A DNA stretch of 64,000 nucleotides from Lolium rigidum (GCF_022539505.1 NC_061514.1:38965769-39029768), one strand, 5' to 3'. Positions 44,976 through 57,847 are shown, counted from the first letter of the stretch. Made by a program: numbers and translations. Notes: generated from the sequence alone by a model not told the origin.

Positions 44976-46743
44976 TACATGGAATATCTTAAAGTATTGT
45001 TTTCTAAATTAACAATTAATTAATTGACGCAAATTTGTCCAGATTTACATGTATATAGATATATTTGGAGATCTACCATGGTTTTTACCTATGTTTTGTT
45101 ACCTCGCTAGGGATTAAGTGAAGTCATGTGCTATATTTACCTAGTGACAACTACAGTAATCTTGTTTGATCAAGGTAGCATATTTGTATTTCAAACATCA
45201 TGTCAAAATAAATAAGGCTATGCTCTGTTAATTCTTAGTTCTAGATTGCTTTGAGTTTTTTCCTTTCTAGAGGAGTATAGAGAGATGTGTTGCATCATCT
45301 CTATGATAGGACATGATTCTCATATGAATGCTAATCATACACATGATGAAGTTCCATTAATATTATATTTCTTGTGAATTGTCTTATGTCCACTACACCT
45401 TTATGAGAGAGTAGTCAAGTGAACCCATGAATCTCGGTAAAATTTTAATCATAAGAAACAACTTTCAAACACTATTACTATGCTTTATATTTGATGAACT
45501 AATTAAATCATATAATACAAAAATACTTTTAATATTATGAAGCCCATATCGAAACCCAAAAATAACTTTTTTACTATTGCGTTTACCTTTCTTGCCTAGC
45601 TATAGATTATTTTACTTTACTTTATTTACAATCATTTCTATTTACTAATATGAAACCTTGTGCTTGACAACCACACGGTGAAGTTGTGGACACAAGGCAA
45701 TTACTTTGGTTTGTAGGTTGTTTGAAGAGGAGAAGCAAATGACATCTCTAAGCCAATTCCCAAGAGTCCGATTTAAACCGTCGAGTCACCCTTGTAAGGA
45801 AAATACGGTTGCTAGAACACTTTGCACTTGGAGTTCCAACGAGTTATTACACACGGAGTTGTTGTCATCACAAGCCCAGGGTTTCCAAAGAACCCAAGAG
45901 TAATAAGCAACTTGATGAACTTGGGGCAATCATGATTTGGCTTGGTGGAAGTGTAGATCCGGATCTCTTTTGTTTCCTCAAAGGGAATCAAGAGACCTCT
46001 CCACTTTGGTGGTGCTTAACAATGGAGGAGAGAAGTTGAAGATATTCTATTTTTCTTGTGACGAGGTAGGTACTTGATTGAGGAACAAGGGGGATATAAA
46101 GGTCCACCAAAAAACTAGCTATTTGGGCAAATTTCGCGAAACCTAGAATGGGTTCGTAATCCCGAATGATCCGGAAAGCTCTGAGTCAATTTGAAAATTA
46201 ATTCCGGCATGACAAAAGAAGATTACCAAAAATTCATACATTGTTCAGAATCATTTTAGATAATTTCGAATTGATTGGAATCTTGTATGGAATTCCGGAT
46301 TCTATGAAATATGCCAAACTTCAGGGTTTCTGATGAACCCTTTGGTCAAAGATGTTTGCTATCAAGATCATCCCCTCTTGAACCTCTGACCCCTCTTTGT
46401 AGTGTGGCAAACCTAAAAGTCAAGATTTAAAAGAACATCGTCTTCAAGGCATCCATAAATTTTTCTTTGCTTTCAAATGGGGGAGGGGTCTAATTTCTAA
46501 TTCTTCGAGTACTTCAACAAACTCCATAGATATCTTTGCGAACTAAAACCTAAGCAGGACTTTGCAAGACTCATTGATTCCCTAAACCTAGTGTTATCAA
46601 CAACAAAATATAGTCATATAGGTAAGGGCAAAATGCCCTTACAGATATGCATCTCACTCTTCCCTCCCTCTCATGTAGAGTTCTATGTTTCCTCTCAATA
46701 TAGTTATGGGTGCACTAATATATAGTTAAGTGTCTAGAGGTGG
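44976..46743. other. Unassigned repeat-like sequence
   Basis: AT-rich. 45660-46480 (with short open frames at 45706-46039) has the look of a retroelement LTR or UTR but no partner copy lies in the window, so no border is given. Confidence 0.35.
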
Positions 46744-47077
46744 TGTTGTAGGATAACGTTGCATAGAAAACAAAAAAATTCCTATCGCGAACACGCAATC
46801 CAAGCCAAGATGCAATCTAGAAGACGGTAGCAACGAGGGGATGATCAAGACTAACCCTTGAAGAGATTCCAAAGCCTATAAGCGTAGGCTCTTATTGCTG
46901 CGGTAGACGATCACTTGCCGCTTGCAAAAGCGCGTAGAAGATCTTGATCACGATCGGTTCCGGCGCCACGAACGGGCAGCACCTCCGTACTCGGTCACAC
47001 GTTCGGTTGTTGATGAAGACGACGTCCACCTCCCCGTTCCAGCGGGCAGCGGAAGTAGTAGCTCTTCTTGAATCCGA
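46744..47077 (+). mobile_element. Terminus of a high-copy Triticeae repeat, cut by the assembly gap
   Basis: Starts TGTTGTAGGATAACGTTGCA and runs GAACACGCAATCCAAGCCAA, GATCTTGATCACGATCGGTT, to the gap. I recall this start from many Triticeae repeats, but the class (LTR or TIR element) cannot be decided because its other end is missing. Confidence 0.5.
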
Positions 47078-47177
47078 NNNNNNNNNNNNNNNNNNNNNNN
47101 NNNNNNNNNNNNNNNNNNNNNNNNNNNNNNNNNNNNNNNNNNNNNNNNNNNNNNNNNNNNNNNNNNNNNNNNNNNNN
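47078..47177. other. Assembly gap (100 N)
   Basis: Exactly 100 N, the conventional size for a gap of unknown length. The repeat on its left and the retrotransposon interior on its right are unrelated, so missing or misjoined sequence must be assumed here. Confidence 0.98.
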
Positions 47178-50100
47178 TTTCGCATTGCCTCTTTTGCTAT
47201 GTTGGATTTATTTCTTTGATCCATTAATGTCCAGTAGCTTTATGCAATGTCCAGAAGTGAAAATAATGATTGTGTCACCTCTGAATGAGTGAATTATTAA
47301 TTGTGCACTAACCCTCTAATGAGTTTGCTTGAAGTTTGGTGTGAAGGAAGTTTTCAAGGGTCAAGAGAGGAGAATGATATACTATGATCAAGAGGAGTGA
47401 AAGCTCTAAGCTTGGGGATGCCCCCGTGGTTCATCCCTGCATATTTTAAGAAGACTCAAGCGTCTAAGCTTGGGGATGCCCAAGGCATCCCCTTCTTCAT
47501 CGACAACATCATCGAGGTTCCTCCCCTGAAACTATATTTTTATTCAATCACATCTTGTGTTCTTTACTTGGAGCGTCGGTTTGTTTTTGTTTTTGTTTTT
47601 GTTTGAATAAAATGGATCCTAGCATTCACTTTGTGGGAGAGAGACACGCTCCGCTGTTGCATATGGACACATGTGTCCTTAGGCTTTACTCATAATGTTC
47701 AAGGCGAAGTTTCTTCTTCGTTAAATTGTTATATGGTTGGAATTGGAAAATGCTACATGTAGTAATTCTAAAATGTCTTGGATAATGTGATACTTGGCAA
47801 TTGTTGTGCTCATGTTTAAGCTCTTGCATCATATGCTTTGCACCCATTAATGAAGAAATACATAGAGCTTGCTAAAATTTGATTTGCATATTTGGTCTCT
47901 CTAAGGTCTAGATAATATCTAGTATTGAGTTTTGAACAACAAGGAAGACGGTGTAGAGTCTTATAATGTTTACAATATGTCTTTTATGTAAGTTTTGCTG
48001 CACTTGTTCATCCTTGAGTTTGCTTCAAATAACCTTGCTAGCCTAAACCTTGTATCGAGAGGGAATACTTCTCATGCATCCAAAATCCTTGAGCCAACTA
48101 CTATGCCATTTGTGTCCACCATATCTACCTACTACATGGTATTTCTCCGCCATTCCAAAGTAAATTGCTTGAGTGCTACCTTTAAAATTCCATCATTCAC
48201 CTTTGCAATATATAGCTCATGGGACAAAATAGCCTTAAAAACTATCGTAGTATTGAATATGTACTTATGCACTTTATCTTTTATTAAGTTGCTTGTTGTG
48301 CGATAACCATGCTTCGGGGAACGCCATCAACTATTGTTGAATATCATGTGAGTTGCTATGCATGTCCGTCTTGTACGAAGGATCTATCATTTTAGTGGTT
48401 GGAGCATGCAAAATTGTTAGAGAAGAACATTGGGCCGCTAACTAAAGCCATGAATCATGGTTGAAGTTTCGGTTTTGGACATATATCCTCAATCTCATAT
48501 GAGAATAATAATCATTGCTACATGCTTATGCATTTAAGAGGAGTCCATTATACGTTGTCCATGTTGTCCCGGTATGGATGTCTAAGTTGAGAATAATCAA
48601 AAGCGAGAAATCCAAAATGCGAGCATTCTCCTTAGACCTTTGTACTGGCGGCATGGAGGTACCCCTTTGTGACACTTGGTTGAAACATGGCATGCAAAGA
48701 TCCGGTAGTCCAAGCTAAGTAGGACGAGGTGCGGACACTATTAGTATACTATGCATGAGGCTTGCAACTTGTAAGATATAATTTACATAACTCATATGCT
48801 TTATTACTACCGTTGACAAAATTGTTTCATGTTTTCAAAATAAAAGCTCTAGCACAAATACAGCAATCGATGCTTTCCTCTTGAAGGACCTTTCTTTTAC
48901 TTTTATTGTTGAGTCGGTTTACCTATCTCCTTCCACCTTAAGAAGCAAACACTTGTGTGAACTGTGCATTGATTCCTACATACTTGCATATTGCACTTGT
49001 TATATTACTTTATGTTGACAATATCCATGAGATATACATGTTATAAGTTGAAAGCAACTGCTGAAACTTAATCTTCCTTTGTGTTGTTTCAACACCTTTA
49101 CTTTGATTTATTGCTTTATGAGTTAACTCTTATGCAAGACTTATTGATGCTTGTCTTGAAGTACTATTCATGAAAAGTCTTTGCTATATGATTCACTTGT
49201 TTACTCATGTCATTACTTTTGTTTTGATCGCTGCATTCATTACATATGTTTACAAATAGTATGATCAAGATTATGATGGCATGTCACTTCAGAAATTATC
49301 TTTGTTATCGTTTTACCTGCTCGGGACGAGCAGAACTAAGCTTGGGGATGCGGATACGTCTCCAACGTATCGATAATTTCTTATGTTCCATGATACTTTA
49401 TTGATGATACCTACATGTTTTATGCACATTATATGTCATATTTATGCATTTTACGGAACTAACCTATTAACAAGATGCCGAAGAGCCGATTCTTTGTTTT
49501 GCTGCTGTTTTGGTTTCGAAATCCTAGTAAGGAAATATTCTCGGAATTGGACGAAACTTACGCCCGGAGTCCTATTTTTGCACGAAGCTTCCGGAAGACC
49601 GAAGAGGGCAGGCGCGGCCCGAGGTGCCACTGGCGCGCGTGGCCCTACCCCGCTGGGCACCTCGTGTGGCCCCCGCGTTGACCTTCCGCCTACTTAAAGT
49701 CTCCGTCGCGAAACCCCCGGTGCCGAGAGCCACGATACGGAAAACCTTCCGGAGACGCCGCCGCCGCGAGTCCCATCTCGGGGGATTCGGGAGATCGCCT
49801 CCGGCACCTGCCGGAGAGGGGATTCATCTCCCGGAGGACTCTTCATCGCCATGATCGCCTCCGGAGTGATGAGTGAGTAGTTCACCCCTGGACCATGGGT
49901 CCATAGCGGTAGCTAGATGGTCGTCTTCTCCTTGTTGTGCTTCATTGTTGGATCTTGTGAGCTGCCTAACATGATCAAGATCATCTATATGTAATTCTAT
50001 ATGTTGTGTTTGTCGGGATCCGATGGATAGAGAGTACTATGATTATGGTGATTATCAATCTATTGTTTATGTGTTGTTTATGATCTTGCATGCTCTCCGT

Positions 50101-50913
50101 TATTAGTAGAGGCTATGGCCAAGTTTGTACTCTTAACTCCAAGAGGGAGTATTTATGCTCGATAGTGGGTTCATGCCTCCATTAAATCTGGGACGAGTGA
50201 CGAAAGTTCTAAAGTTGTGGATGTCTTGTTGCCACTAGGGATAAAACATTGATTCTATGTCTAAGGATGTAGTTGTTGATTACATTACGCACCATACTTA
50301 ATGCAATTGTATGTTGCTTAGCAACTTAATACTGAATGGGGTTCGGATGATAACCTGAAGGTGGAATTTTTAGGCATAGATGCAGTTGGATGGCGGTCTA
50401 TGTACTTTGTCGTAATGCCCAATTAAATCTCACTATATTTATCATATCATGTATATGCATTGTTGTGTCTTTCTCTATTTGTCAATTGCCCGACTGTAAT
50501 TTGTTCACCCAACATGCTTTTATCTTATGGGAGAGACACCTCTAGTGAACTGTGGACCCCGGTCCTATTCTTTACATAGCATACAATCTACTGCAGTTGT
50601 GTTTTACTTGTTTTCTTTGCAAACATCTTCCACTCGATACGTTTAATCCTTTGTTACAGACAAGCCGGTGAGATTGACAACCTCATCTGTTTCGTTGGGG
50701 CAAAGTACTTTGGTTTTGTTGTGCGGATTCCACGTTGGCGCAGAATCCCTGGTGTTGCGCCGCATCACATTTCGCGACCATCAACCTTCAACGTGCTTCT
50801 TGGCTCCTACTGGTTCGATTAAACCTTGGTTTCATACTGAGGGAAACTTGCTTCTATACGCATCATACCTTCCACTTGGGGTTCCCAACGGACGTGTGCA
50901 TCTACGCGTATCG
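47178..50913 (+). mobile_element. Partial LTR retrotransposon, inverted copy of the family at 7823-14473
   Basis: From the gap on, the sequence is the reverse complement of about 11589 down to 7823: non-coding interior (47178-49340), purine tract GCTTGGGGATG (49340-49350) and a full 3' LTR (49352-50913). The gag-like part and the other LTR are lost in the gap or absent. It appears inserted in a CACTA element whose 3' half follows. Confidence 0.88.
49352..50913 (+). repeat. 3' LTR of the inverted copy
   Basis: About 1.56 kb from GGATACGTCTCCAACGTATC to TACGCGTATCG. Both terminal dinucleotides are mutated (TG to GG, CA to CG), unlike the better preserved copy at 12889-14473, so it is somewhat more decayed at the ends. 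Confidence 0.85.
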
Positions 50914-53248
50914 ACCTGCTACTATGTTGTTTGTGCCAATTTTTTACTCCATGAACATGTTGGCTTGCATTCCCTGTACTACAGGTGATGCCATTGTTTT
51001 GTATCTAGTTCATTGTAATCTAACAAAGTAAGGACTTAGTTTGGCATGCTATCACTCTGCTATCTAAGCCTGTAGTACAAATAAACTTGTCATATTACTA
51101 GATAATAATTTTGTGTGCCATCTTGTTCTTCAAAAGCTGCATTATCGACTTGTTTCTCTAACTTGGCATGACGCTCACATATGGAATGCTGAACATATTG
51201 GTTTGCATTCCCTCTTATACAAGTTCACAGGTGATCCCACTATATTCTGTATCTTGCTCAGTCGTCGTTACAAAATTTATAGCCTCGCTACTATGTTGTT
51301 CATGCCAATTTTGTACTCCCCGAACATGTTGGTTTGCATGGGACTCGACGAGTAGTAAGTCTGCTTGTTTCATTCTAACATGCTCTGTTATATTGGTCTG
51401 TTGGTATGCGGCATGCACTCTTTGTTTGCTTATTGTGCGCATTACAATGATCTTGTTATAACGACGAAATGATGAGTTCCAAATTCTTTGGCAAACAATA
51501 TTGTAGTGTCTTTGCCTTTCCATTGTTGCTATCTTAACTTGTAATGTCTTTGTTTCGGATATAGGTGCTGCATGGACAACTTAAAAGATTGCCGGATCCC
51601 TTCATTGTATTGCTAGGTTTAATTACCATTCAATTTCTACGGGTTCTGTAATATTTTTTCCAATGCCTTGCGGTGATGTAATATTTAGTTAGTTTTTATA
51701 GTTCTTTCGCGCATTTTTTCTTTGGTGCTTGTGGTAAGTGAGGCAATCCGACGCAAATCAATGCTGCGTAAATATTCTCGAGTATCTAAATCACGAATTC
51801 CCATCCCTTAAACGGCCCAATTAAGCGAAATCACATATGTGCACCCGCAAAATCCTAAAGCGCATATTATGCCGGCATATAAACGGCAACTAAACAGGTG
51901 CGGCCCACTTACTTCTTGGGCCAGCCCATTTGATTTACGGTGGACCCCACACTCTAATTGGGCTGGCCCACTTGCTTTAAGGTGGACCCCACCCACTACT
52001 GGGCCGGCCCACTAATTAGTTGGGCCAGCCGATTTGCTTTTGTGGTGGACCCCACATACTAAACGGGCCGGCCCTTCAAGAGGAAAGTGGGACCCACCTG
52101 TGTTTTTGGCCCGGCCCACTATCTTGTTGGGCCGGCCCACTTGCAATATGGTGGACCCCACATACTTATTGGGCCGGCCCTTTAACAGGAAAGTGGGGCC
52201 CACCGGTGCTTTTGGCCCGGCCCACTATCTTGTTGGGCCGGCCCACTTGCTATATGGTGGTCCCACATGGTAAATGGGCCGGCCCTTTAATAGGAAGGTG
52301 GGACCCACCTGTGTTTTTGGCCCGGACCACTATCTTGTTGGGCCGGCCCACTTTCTATATGGTGGACCCCACATACCAAATGGCCGGCCCATTAACGGGA
52401 ATGTGGGACCCACTGTGTTTTTGGCCGGCCCACTATCTTGTTGGGCCGGCCCACTTGCTATATGGTGGACCCCACGTACTAAATGGGCCGGCCCTTTAAC
52501 GGGATAGTGGGACCCACCTGTGTTTTTGGCCCGGCCCGCTAGCTTGTTGGGCCGGCCCACTTGCTATATGGTGGACCCCACACACTAAATGGGCCGGCCT
52601 TTTAACAGGAAAGTGGGACCCACCTGTGTTTTTGGCCCGGCCCACTTGCTTCTTGGACCGGCCCAGTTGCTGTAAGGTGGACCCCACATGTTAAATGGGC
52701 CGGCCTTTTAACAGGAAAGTGGGACCCACCTGTGTTTTTGGCCCGGCCCACTTGCTTCTTGGGCCGGCCCAGTTGCTGTAAGGTGGACCCCACATGTTAA
52801 ATGGGCCGGCCCATTTAAGTTTTGACCGATCAACATTAGAGGTTAGGCCGGCCCACGTAACTAATGGACCGGCCCGGCTATATAGTTGACCGGTCAAACT
52901 ATGTCATCCGGCCGGCCCGCTTAAGACGTGGCGAGGCCTCGTGTGGGCCTACCATCTACCACGGGGTTTCAGCCGGTTAACGCCGTTAGCTGCCGATTAA
53001 CGGCGTACGCCACGTGTCGGTTGCATGACGTCGGCGGTCAACGGGCTCCGAAAACACTTCCGCAACGGTCCGATTTTCCGTGGCGGAAGGGCGCCCAAGC
53101 GCGACGGACCGAAAAAATCGTCGTTGGACTTTGCATGACGCAGTTTCGACAACGGAACCCATATCGTCGGGTTAGGCCCATAGGCGACGAAAAATGCCCC
53201 TTAGTTGACGATTTTGGGACGTTGTCTATCAGAACTTTTCTTGTAGTG
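50914..53248 (+). mobile_element. 3' part of a second CACTA element
   Basis: After the LTR come degenerate gene-like repeats (CTACTATGTTGTT.(G/A)TGCCAATTTT at 50931 and 51287) and a 3' UTR-like stretch to about 51760. Then follows a large subterminal array (51900-52920) and a terminus AACTTTTCTTGTAGTG ending at 53248; its inverse CACTACAAGAAAAGTT is the commonest CACTA terminus type in Triticeae, as I recall. Bases 53100-53232 (CGACGAAAAATGCCCC...GACGATTTTGGGACG) are the usual terminal spacer. The 5' end is not in the window or lies in the gap. Confidence 0.8.
51900..52925 (+). repeat. CACTA subterminal array, ~106-bp period, GGGCCGGCCC / GTGGGACCCAC motifs
   Basis: About nine units of roughly 103-106 bp. 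Each has TTGGGCCGGCCCACTTGC, a TATATGGTGGACCCCACA block, a second GGGCCGGCCC, and GTGGGACCCACCTGTGTTTT. Both GGGCCGGCCC and GTGGGACCCAC are palindromic, so each unit presents several two-fold symmetric sites. Confidence 0.92.
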
Positions 53249-53798
53249 ATAGCACTTTCATTTTCAGTACCACAGAAAGGTTCGTTCTCAACAATAGATA
53301 TGTAAGATAAATCCAGAGAGAAATCATAATATTTATGGGAGATGTGGCAAATTTAGGATCAGGAGACAAATTATATCTAACAGCTCGTCTTGCAAGAAGA
53401 CTTCTCATAGCACTTGCATCTATAGTAGCATGACATTCCTCAATGAAGTCATCATCAAGTTCAATATAAGTTTCATCAAGATCATCGCTAGGATTCCCCC
53501 TAGCTTGAGGTGACCTAGCAGGTGTAATAATATTTTCAGTATTTTCAATTTGTTTAGCTCTAGCAATTGTAGTATCTAGGAAAGGACCTAATGAACCACT
53601 CTTATCAAGCACAGTAGAAGAATCACCATAATCGTCAGGAGCATTATCAGATTCAGCAGAAGTAGTAGTAGCATGTGGTGGAGTAAGAAGCTTACTCATA
53701 ACAGATGGCGAATCAAAAGCAACAGAGGTGTTTAGAGTTGTACCTCTTCTTGTAGTGGATGGCAATATAGGGAACTTCGATTCAGGAGCTTTCCCCAT
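53249..53798 (-). pseudogene. Gag-like N-terminal fragment of an LTR retrotransposon, cut by the CACTA
   Basis: The minus-strand frame starts at an ATG at 53798 (MGKAPESKFPILPSTTRRGT) just after a primer-binding-type GCGCCGTTGCCTGGGAG (53857-53873). It continues with acidic blocks (NPSDDLDETYIELDDDFIEE) and ARRAVRYNLSPDPKFATSPI. A frameshift near 53340 moves the text to another frame (DLSYISIVENEPFCGTENES) that stays open to the CACTA border at 53248. The CACTA therefore landed inside this gene. No zinc knuckle is reached. It is typical of gag-like proteins in Triticeae gypsy elements. Confidence 0.65.
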
Positions 53799-53886
53799 AA
53801 CAAATAAATTGCAGCGAACAATATCACCTTCAAATGGGCTTGTAAATAAAGTTATGCTCCCAGGCAACGGCGCTAGAAAATTGTCT

Positions 53887-55281
53887 TGATGACCCACAGG
53901 TATAGGGGATTGCAACAGTCTTCGAGGGAAGTAAAACCCAAATTTATTAGACACAAGGGAAGCCAAAGAATATTTATAAGCTTTAACAAGTGAGTTGTCA
54001 GTTCACCTGCACCAGAAAATAGACTTGCTCGCAACAGTTTATCAGCAGTAACAGTTTTATAGCAGTGGTAGTAGTGAAGTAATAGTTGTAGCGAAATAAA
54101 AACAGTAGTAGCGATGATTGCAGTAGACAGCAGGATTAAAATACTGTAGGCATAGGGATGGATGAACGGGCGTTGCATGAATGAGAGAGTCCATGTAAAA
54201 GCAAGACATAGGCATTGCAAATAATAATGATAAAAGCATCCTAGCATAATATATCCATAGGCATGTGTTCCTATTTAGTCGTGCATGCTCACAATGAGAA
54301 ACTTGCACGACATCTTTTGTCCTACCAGCCCGTTGCAGCGGGGCCTCTAGGGAAACTATAGGTAATTAAAGTACTCCTTTTAGTAGAGTACTGGAGCAAA
54401 GCATTAACACTCTGTGAACACACGTGATCCTCACATCGTAGCCATCCCCTCCGGTTATCCCAATTCTTGGTCACTTTGGGGCCTCGGGTTCCGGACAGCA
54501 ATATGTGTATACAACTTGCAGATATGATCAAAAATAATAATTATCCTCAAGAATTAATAACATTTTCAGATCTGAGATCATGGCACTCGGGCCCAAAGTG
54601 ACAAGCATTACGCATAGCAAGTTTCAACAATGTCAAAAATACTAACAACAGATATTAGGCACTATGCCCATAACAATCGTATAGCTATTACATGACCAAT
54701 CTCATCCAATCTCTACCATCCCGTACAGCCTACAGCGGGGAATTACTCACACATGGATGGGGGAAACATGAATAGTTGATGGAGAGGCGTCGGTGATGGC
54801 GATGGCGATGATCTCCTCCAAATCCCCGTCCCGGCAGGGTGCCAGAACGGAACTTCTGGTCCCCGGATTGGGGTTTCTGGTGGCGGTGAAGCAGCGGAAT
54901 TCTTCTGGAAAAATGTCGAACCCCCCTCGGTTTTCAGGTCCAGGGGCTTCTTATAGTGCGAAGGAGAGGTCAAAGGGGTGGCCGAGGCGGCCACACCACC
55001 CCTAGGCGCGGCCAAGCCTTGGCCCGCGCCTAGGGCAGGTGTGGGCCCCTCGTGGCCCCCCTCAGTCTCCTTCTGGCTCCGGAAGTCTTCAGGTGAAATA
55101 TTGGGTTTTCTATATTTTCTGGGATTTTTCCTGAACGTTGGATTTTTGCACAAAAACGAGACACCAGAGCAATTCTGCTGAAAACAGCGTTAGTCCGTGT
55201 TAGTTGTAATCAAAACACACAAGATGGAGGGAAAACAACAGAAAAAATGTTTGGGAAAGTAGATACGTTTTGGACGTATCA
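53887..55281 (-). repeat. LTR (5' LTR, minus orientation) of the interrupted retrotransposon
   Basis: On the minus strand it starts TGATACGTCCAAAACGTATC at 55281 and ends GTGGGTCATCA at 53887, 1395 bp, followed by the primer-binding region and the gag fragment. It differs from the TGATACGTCTCC family in the window. It is inserted in copia sequence; the next bases outside (GTGCC, 55282-55286) would be one target-duplication copy. Confidence 0.8.
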
Positions 55282-55970
55282 GTGCCCCGCTCAGCAAGAA
55301 AACCACGCAACAGGTGGGAGATATACTCACCAACGGAGTCAGCCTGAAACACACGAATAGGCGTGGAAAACTGAGTATGGACCATGGCAGCAAAACACTT
55401 ATATATCGAGATAACCTCGCTGCGAAAAGTCATAAAATAGATCCAGGTGTGGCTGGAGAAGTCATCGATAAAAATAACATAGTAGCGTTGCTACCCTTCG
55501 AAGCAAAGGGAGTTGGACCATACATCAGAATGAACCAAATCAAAAGGACGCTGAGAAACAGACTCACTAGTAGGACCTTCTGTTTACCAAGCCTACAACC
55601 CTAACAACCATGAAGCGAGACATCAACTAAGACAGGTCCAAGAATACCTCGACAAAGTAAATACGACAAGCGAGAACCACAAAGATGACCAAGACGATGA
55701 TGCCACTGCTAAAAGGAGGAGGGAGTGGAAGCAGCAAGCACACGTACGTGGTGCAGTCGGTGAAGTGGTAGAAGAAGGAACATGAAGCCAGTCAAGCTCA
55801 CAAAGTCCCTGGGAGTCACGGCACCAAGGGCCAGCCCCAACCAGTGCCCGAGTGTGAGTGTCCTGAACAGAACACGAATCAACATCAAGAATGACCCGAC
55901 AACCAGAATCAGTGAACATGTCTTGCACCCTATATATACATCTTGTAAGCCGCCGGCTAGGGTTTATCAA
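55282..55970 (-). pseudogene. Ty1/copia pol fragment (GAG-pre-integrase and integrase), multiply frameshifted
   Basis: On the minus strand the GAG-pre-integrase text is recognisable (CRVILDVDSC with QDTHTRALVGAGP, then FQQWHHRLGHLCGSRL near 55690-55740). Integrase core text follows ([50 protein letters not shown]) and runs up to the LTR border at 55281. The HHCC His pair and the first integrase Asp (FIDDFS) are visible; the rest is displaced or lost. Stops and frame changes exclude function. The remaining pol should lie beyond the inserted LTR element but is not seen in the window. Confidence 0.8.
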
Positions 55971-57267
55971 ATTATAAGATAACCTACGGCGTTTGTCAAC
56001 ACTCCGGATATAGTGAAGTATTTGCTGGCTCCCGTGGTTTTTTCCCTTTCTGTGTTGGAAGGGGTTTCCACATTAAATCTTGTGTCTCCGCTGTATTTTT
56101 TTATCGTTCTTCGTTATTTGCTTGTCGCGTTTATAACAGCAACATTATTGGGTGTGGGGGGGGGGGGACCGGCGCAAGCTAGACAAGTGCTTATGGAGTT
56201 ATGCTATACAAACTCTTCTAGCTTGGCTTGCCCATGGTGCAAATTCTTGAATCCCATGCAGGGTTTTTGAAAAAAAAAATTGAGGGAAGCAGGGGTTGTT
56301 TATTAAGGTTTGAAAACTCCACCTAAGCCGATACGGCCTAGTTTTTTGTACATTTGTAGCAAAAATAAAAATATATGTAAATATATGTGGTTGCATGCTA
56401 CTGTTTTTCGTCAGAAAAATTAAGCCCCAACACAAATTACTCTCATGACCTGTCTTGCACAATAAGATCATCACATCATATCGGTTGGACATTAATTGTT
56501 GGCCTTATTAGACAATTGTTCTTGCGAACGATTGCTTTGTGGTACAAATCATGTTTCTTAGTAAAATGCAAAGTTTTTTTCAACATCTAAGTACGTGGGT
56601 ATTGACATAGCCAAGTTCAACACTGAAGAGGACGGTGTTGGACAAATATGTTCGATTTAGATAAAATTTTGGAGGTGGTTTATTGTTAGCTGAACTTTTT
56701 TTTTTTTTGAAAGGCCATTTTTGTCAACACGACATAAGACGGCATTGGCCCAAAATATTTGATTTATTTAAACTTTGGAGGTGGATTGATTTTAGCTGAA
56801 CTTTTCCGAAAAGATCACCTTTTTTTGTCAATTTTGACGTTCTGTCGTGAAGCATGGCCACCTGTTTTGGACATTTACTCTATAGTCCTTTTCACGAGAG
56901 GACATATCCAAGCTCCAAATCCTCATTTGGCTGAACAGGGAGGACTTTCAGCATACAAAAGTCTTTTGTCTGCAATGCAGGTGGCGACCAATCAAGCAGG
57001 GGGCATGACCTATCTAATCTCTCTTTCTATTCCAGATTACCCTCTGGCTCCTGCCACAGTGAGATAGAACGGTCATTCTATCGGCTATGTAAGCCAGTGA
57101 CTACTCAGTTTCCATTCCGTAAATACTTGATGTATGTACGACGTGTCCACTTCCTCTCTTTGATACGTGTGCTCCATGACACTGCTCGACTGGCATTGTC
57201 AAACATAACATATATAGCTTGACCACTTGACCAGCCATCTAGATGCTCCAAACCCACATAACATATT
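55971..57267. other. Unassigned intergenic sequence
   Basis: A G-homopolymer at about 56155-56168, poly-T/A runs at 56268 and 56696, and a small duplication (GATTTA..TAAA.TTTGGAGGTGG..T..TT..TTAGCTGAACTTTT at 56655 and 56759). No gene. Confidence 0.45.
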
Positions 57268-57675
57268 AACACCGGTAGTGATATCTACCATATATACAGT
57301 CGGTTTTAGGTTAATACGGAGCAGATGAAATAACATTGTATGAATCTTATCATGTTCTACCATGCGACCGATGCATTTTTCTCGGTGTCAACACGTAATG
57401 TGACGAAACATGATGAAACAACAACGTATGAATCGTAAATCAGGAAAACAATGGATGAAAAACTTATTAACATTGGTAGTGATATCCAAAACATATGTAT
57501 AGTTGGTTTTAGGTTAAGACGGAGAACATGAAATAACACCATATGAATCATATTATGTTTGACACGGCTGCCATGCGACCCATTTTTCTCCGTGACAATC
57601 CGCAATGTGGCGAAACGTGATGAAACAACGTCGTACGAATCGTAAAGCAGAAAATCAATGGACGAAGCATGCCTA
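57268..57675. repeat. Tandem duplication, two ~200-bp units upstream of the ERF gene
   Basis: Units at 57268 and 57468 share TAACA..GGTAGTGATATC, GGTTTTAGGTTAA.ACGGAG, ATGAAATAACA, CGAAAC.TGATGAAACAAC and ACGAATCGTAAA.CAG. The minus open frame across it is a by-product. Confidence 0.75.
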
Positions 57676-57847
57676 TCGAGGGTGCACGCTAGGATCGCCA
57701 CGTGCCAATGCAACCGGCAACCGAAAGATATGAAATAAAGATCGCGTATCGCCACCTACCGCGCCGCATATCGACCTTCTCCGCCCTAACTAATATGGCT
57801 ATATCTTATTTATTCGCGAAAAATATGGCTATATCTATCTGATATCC

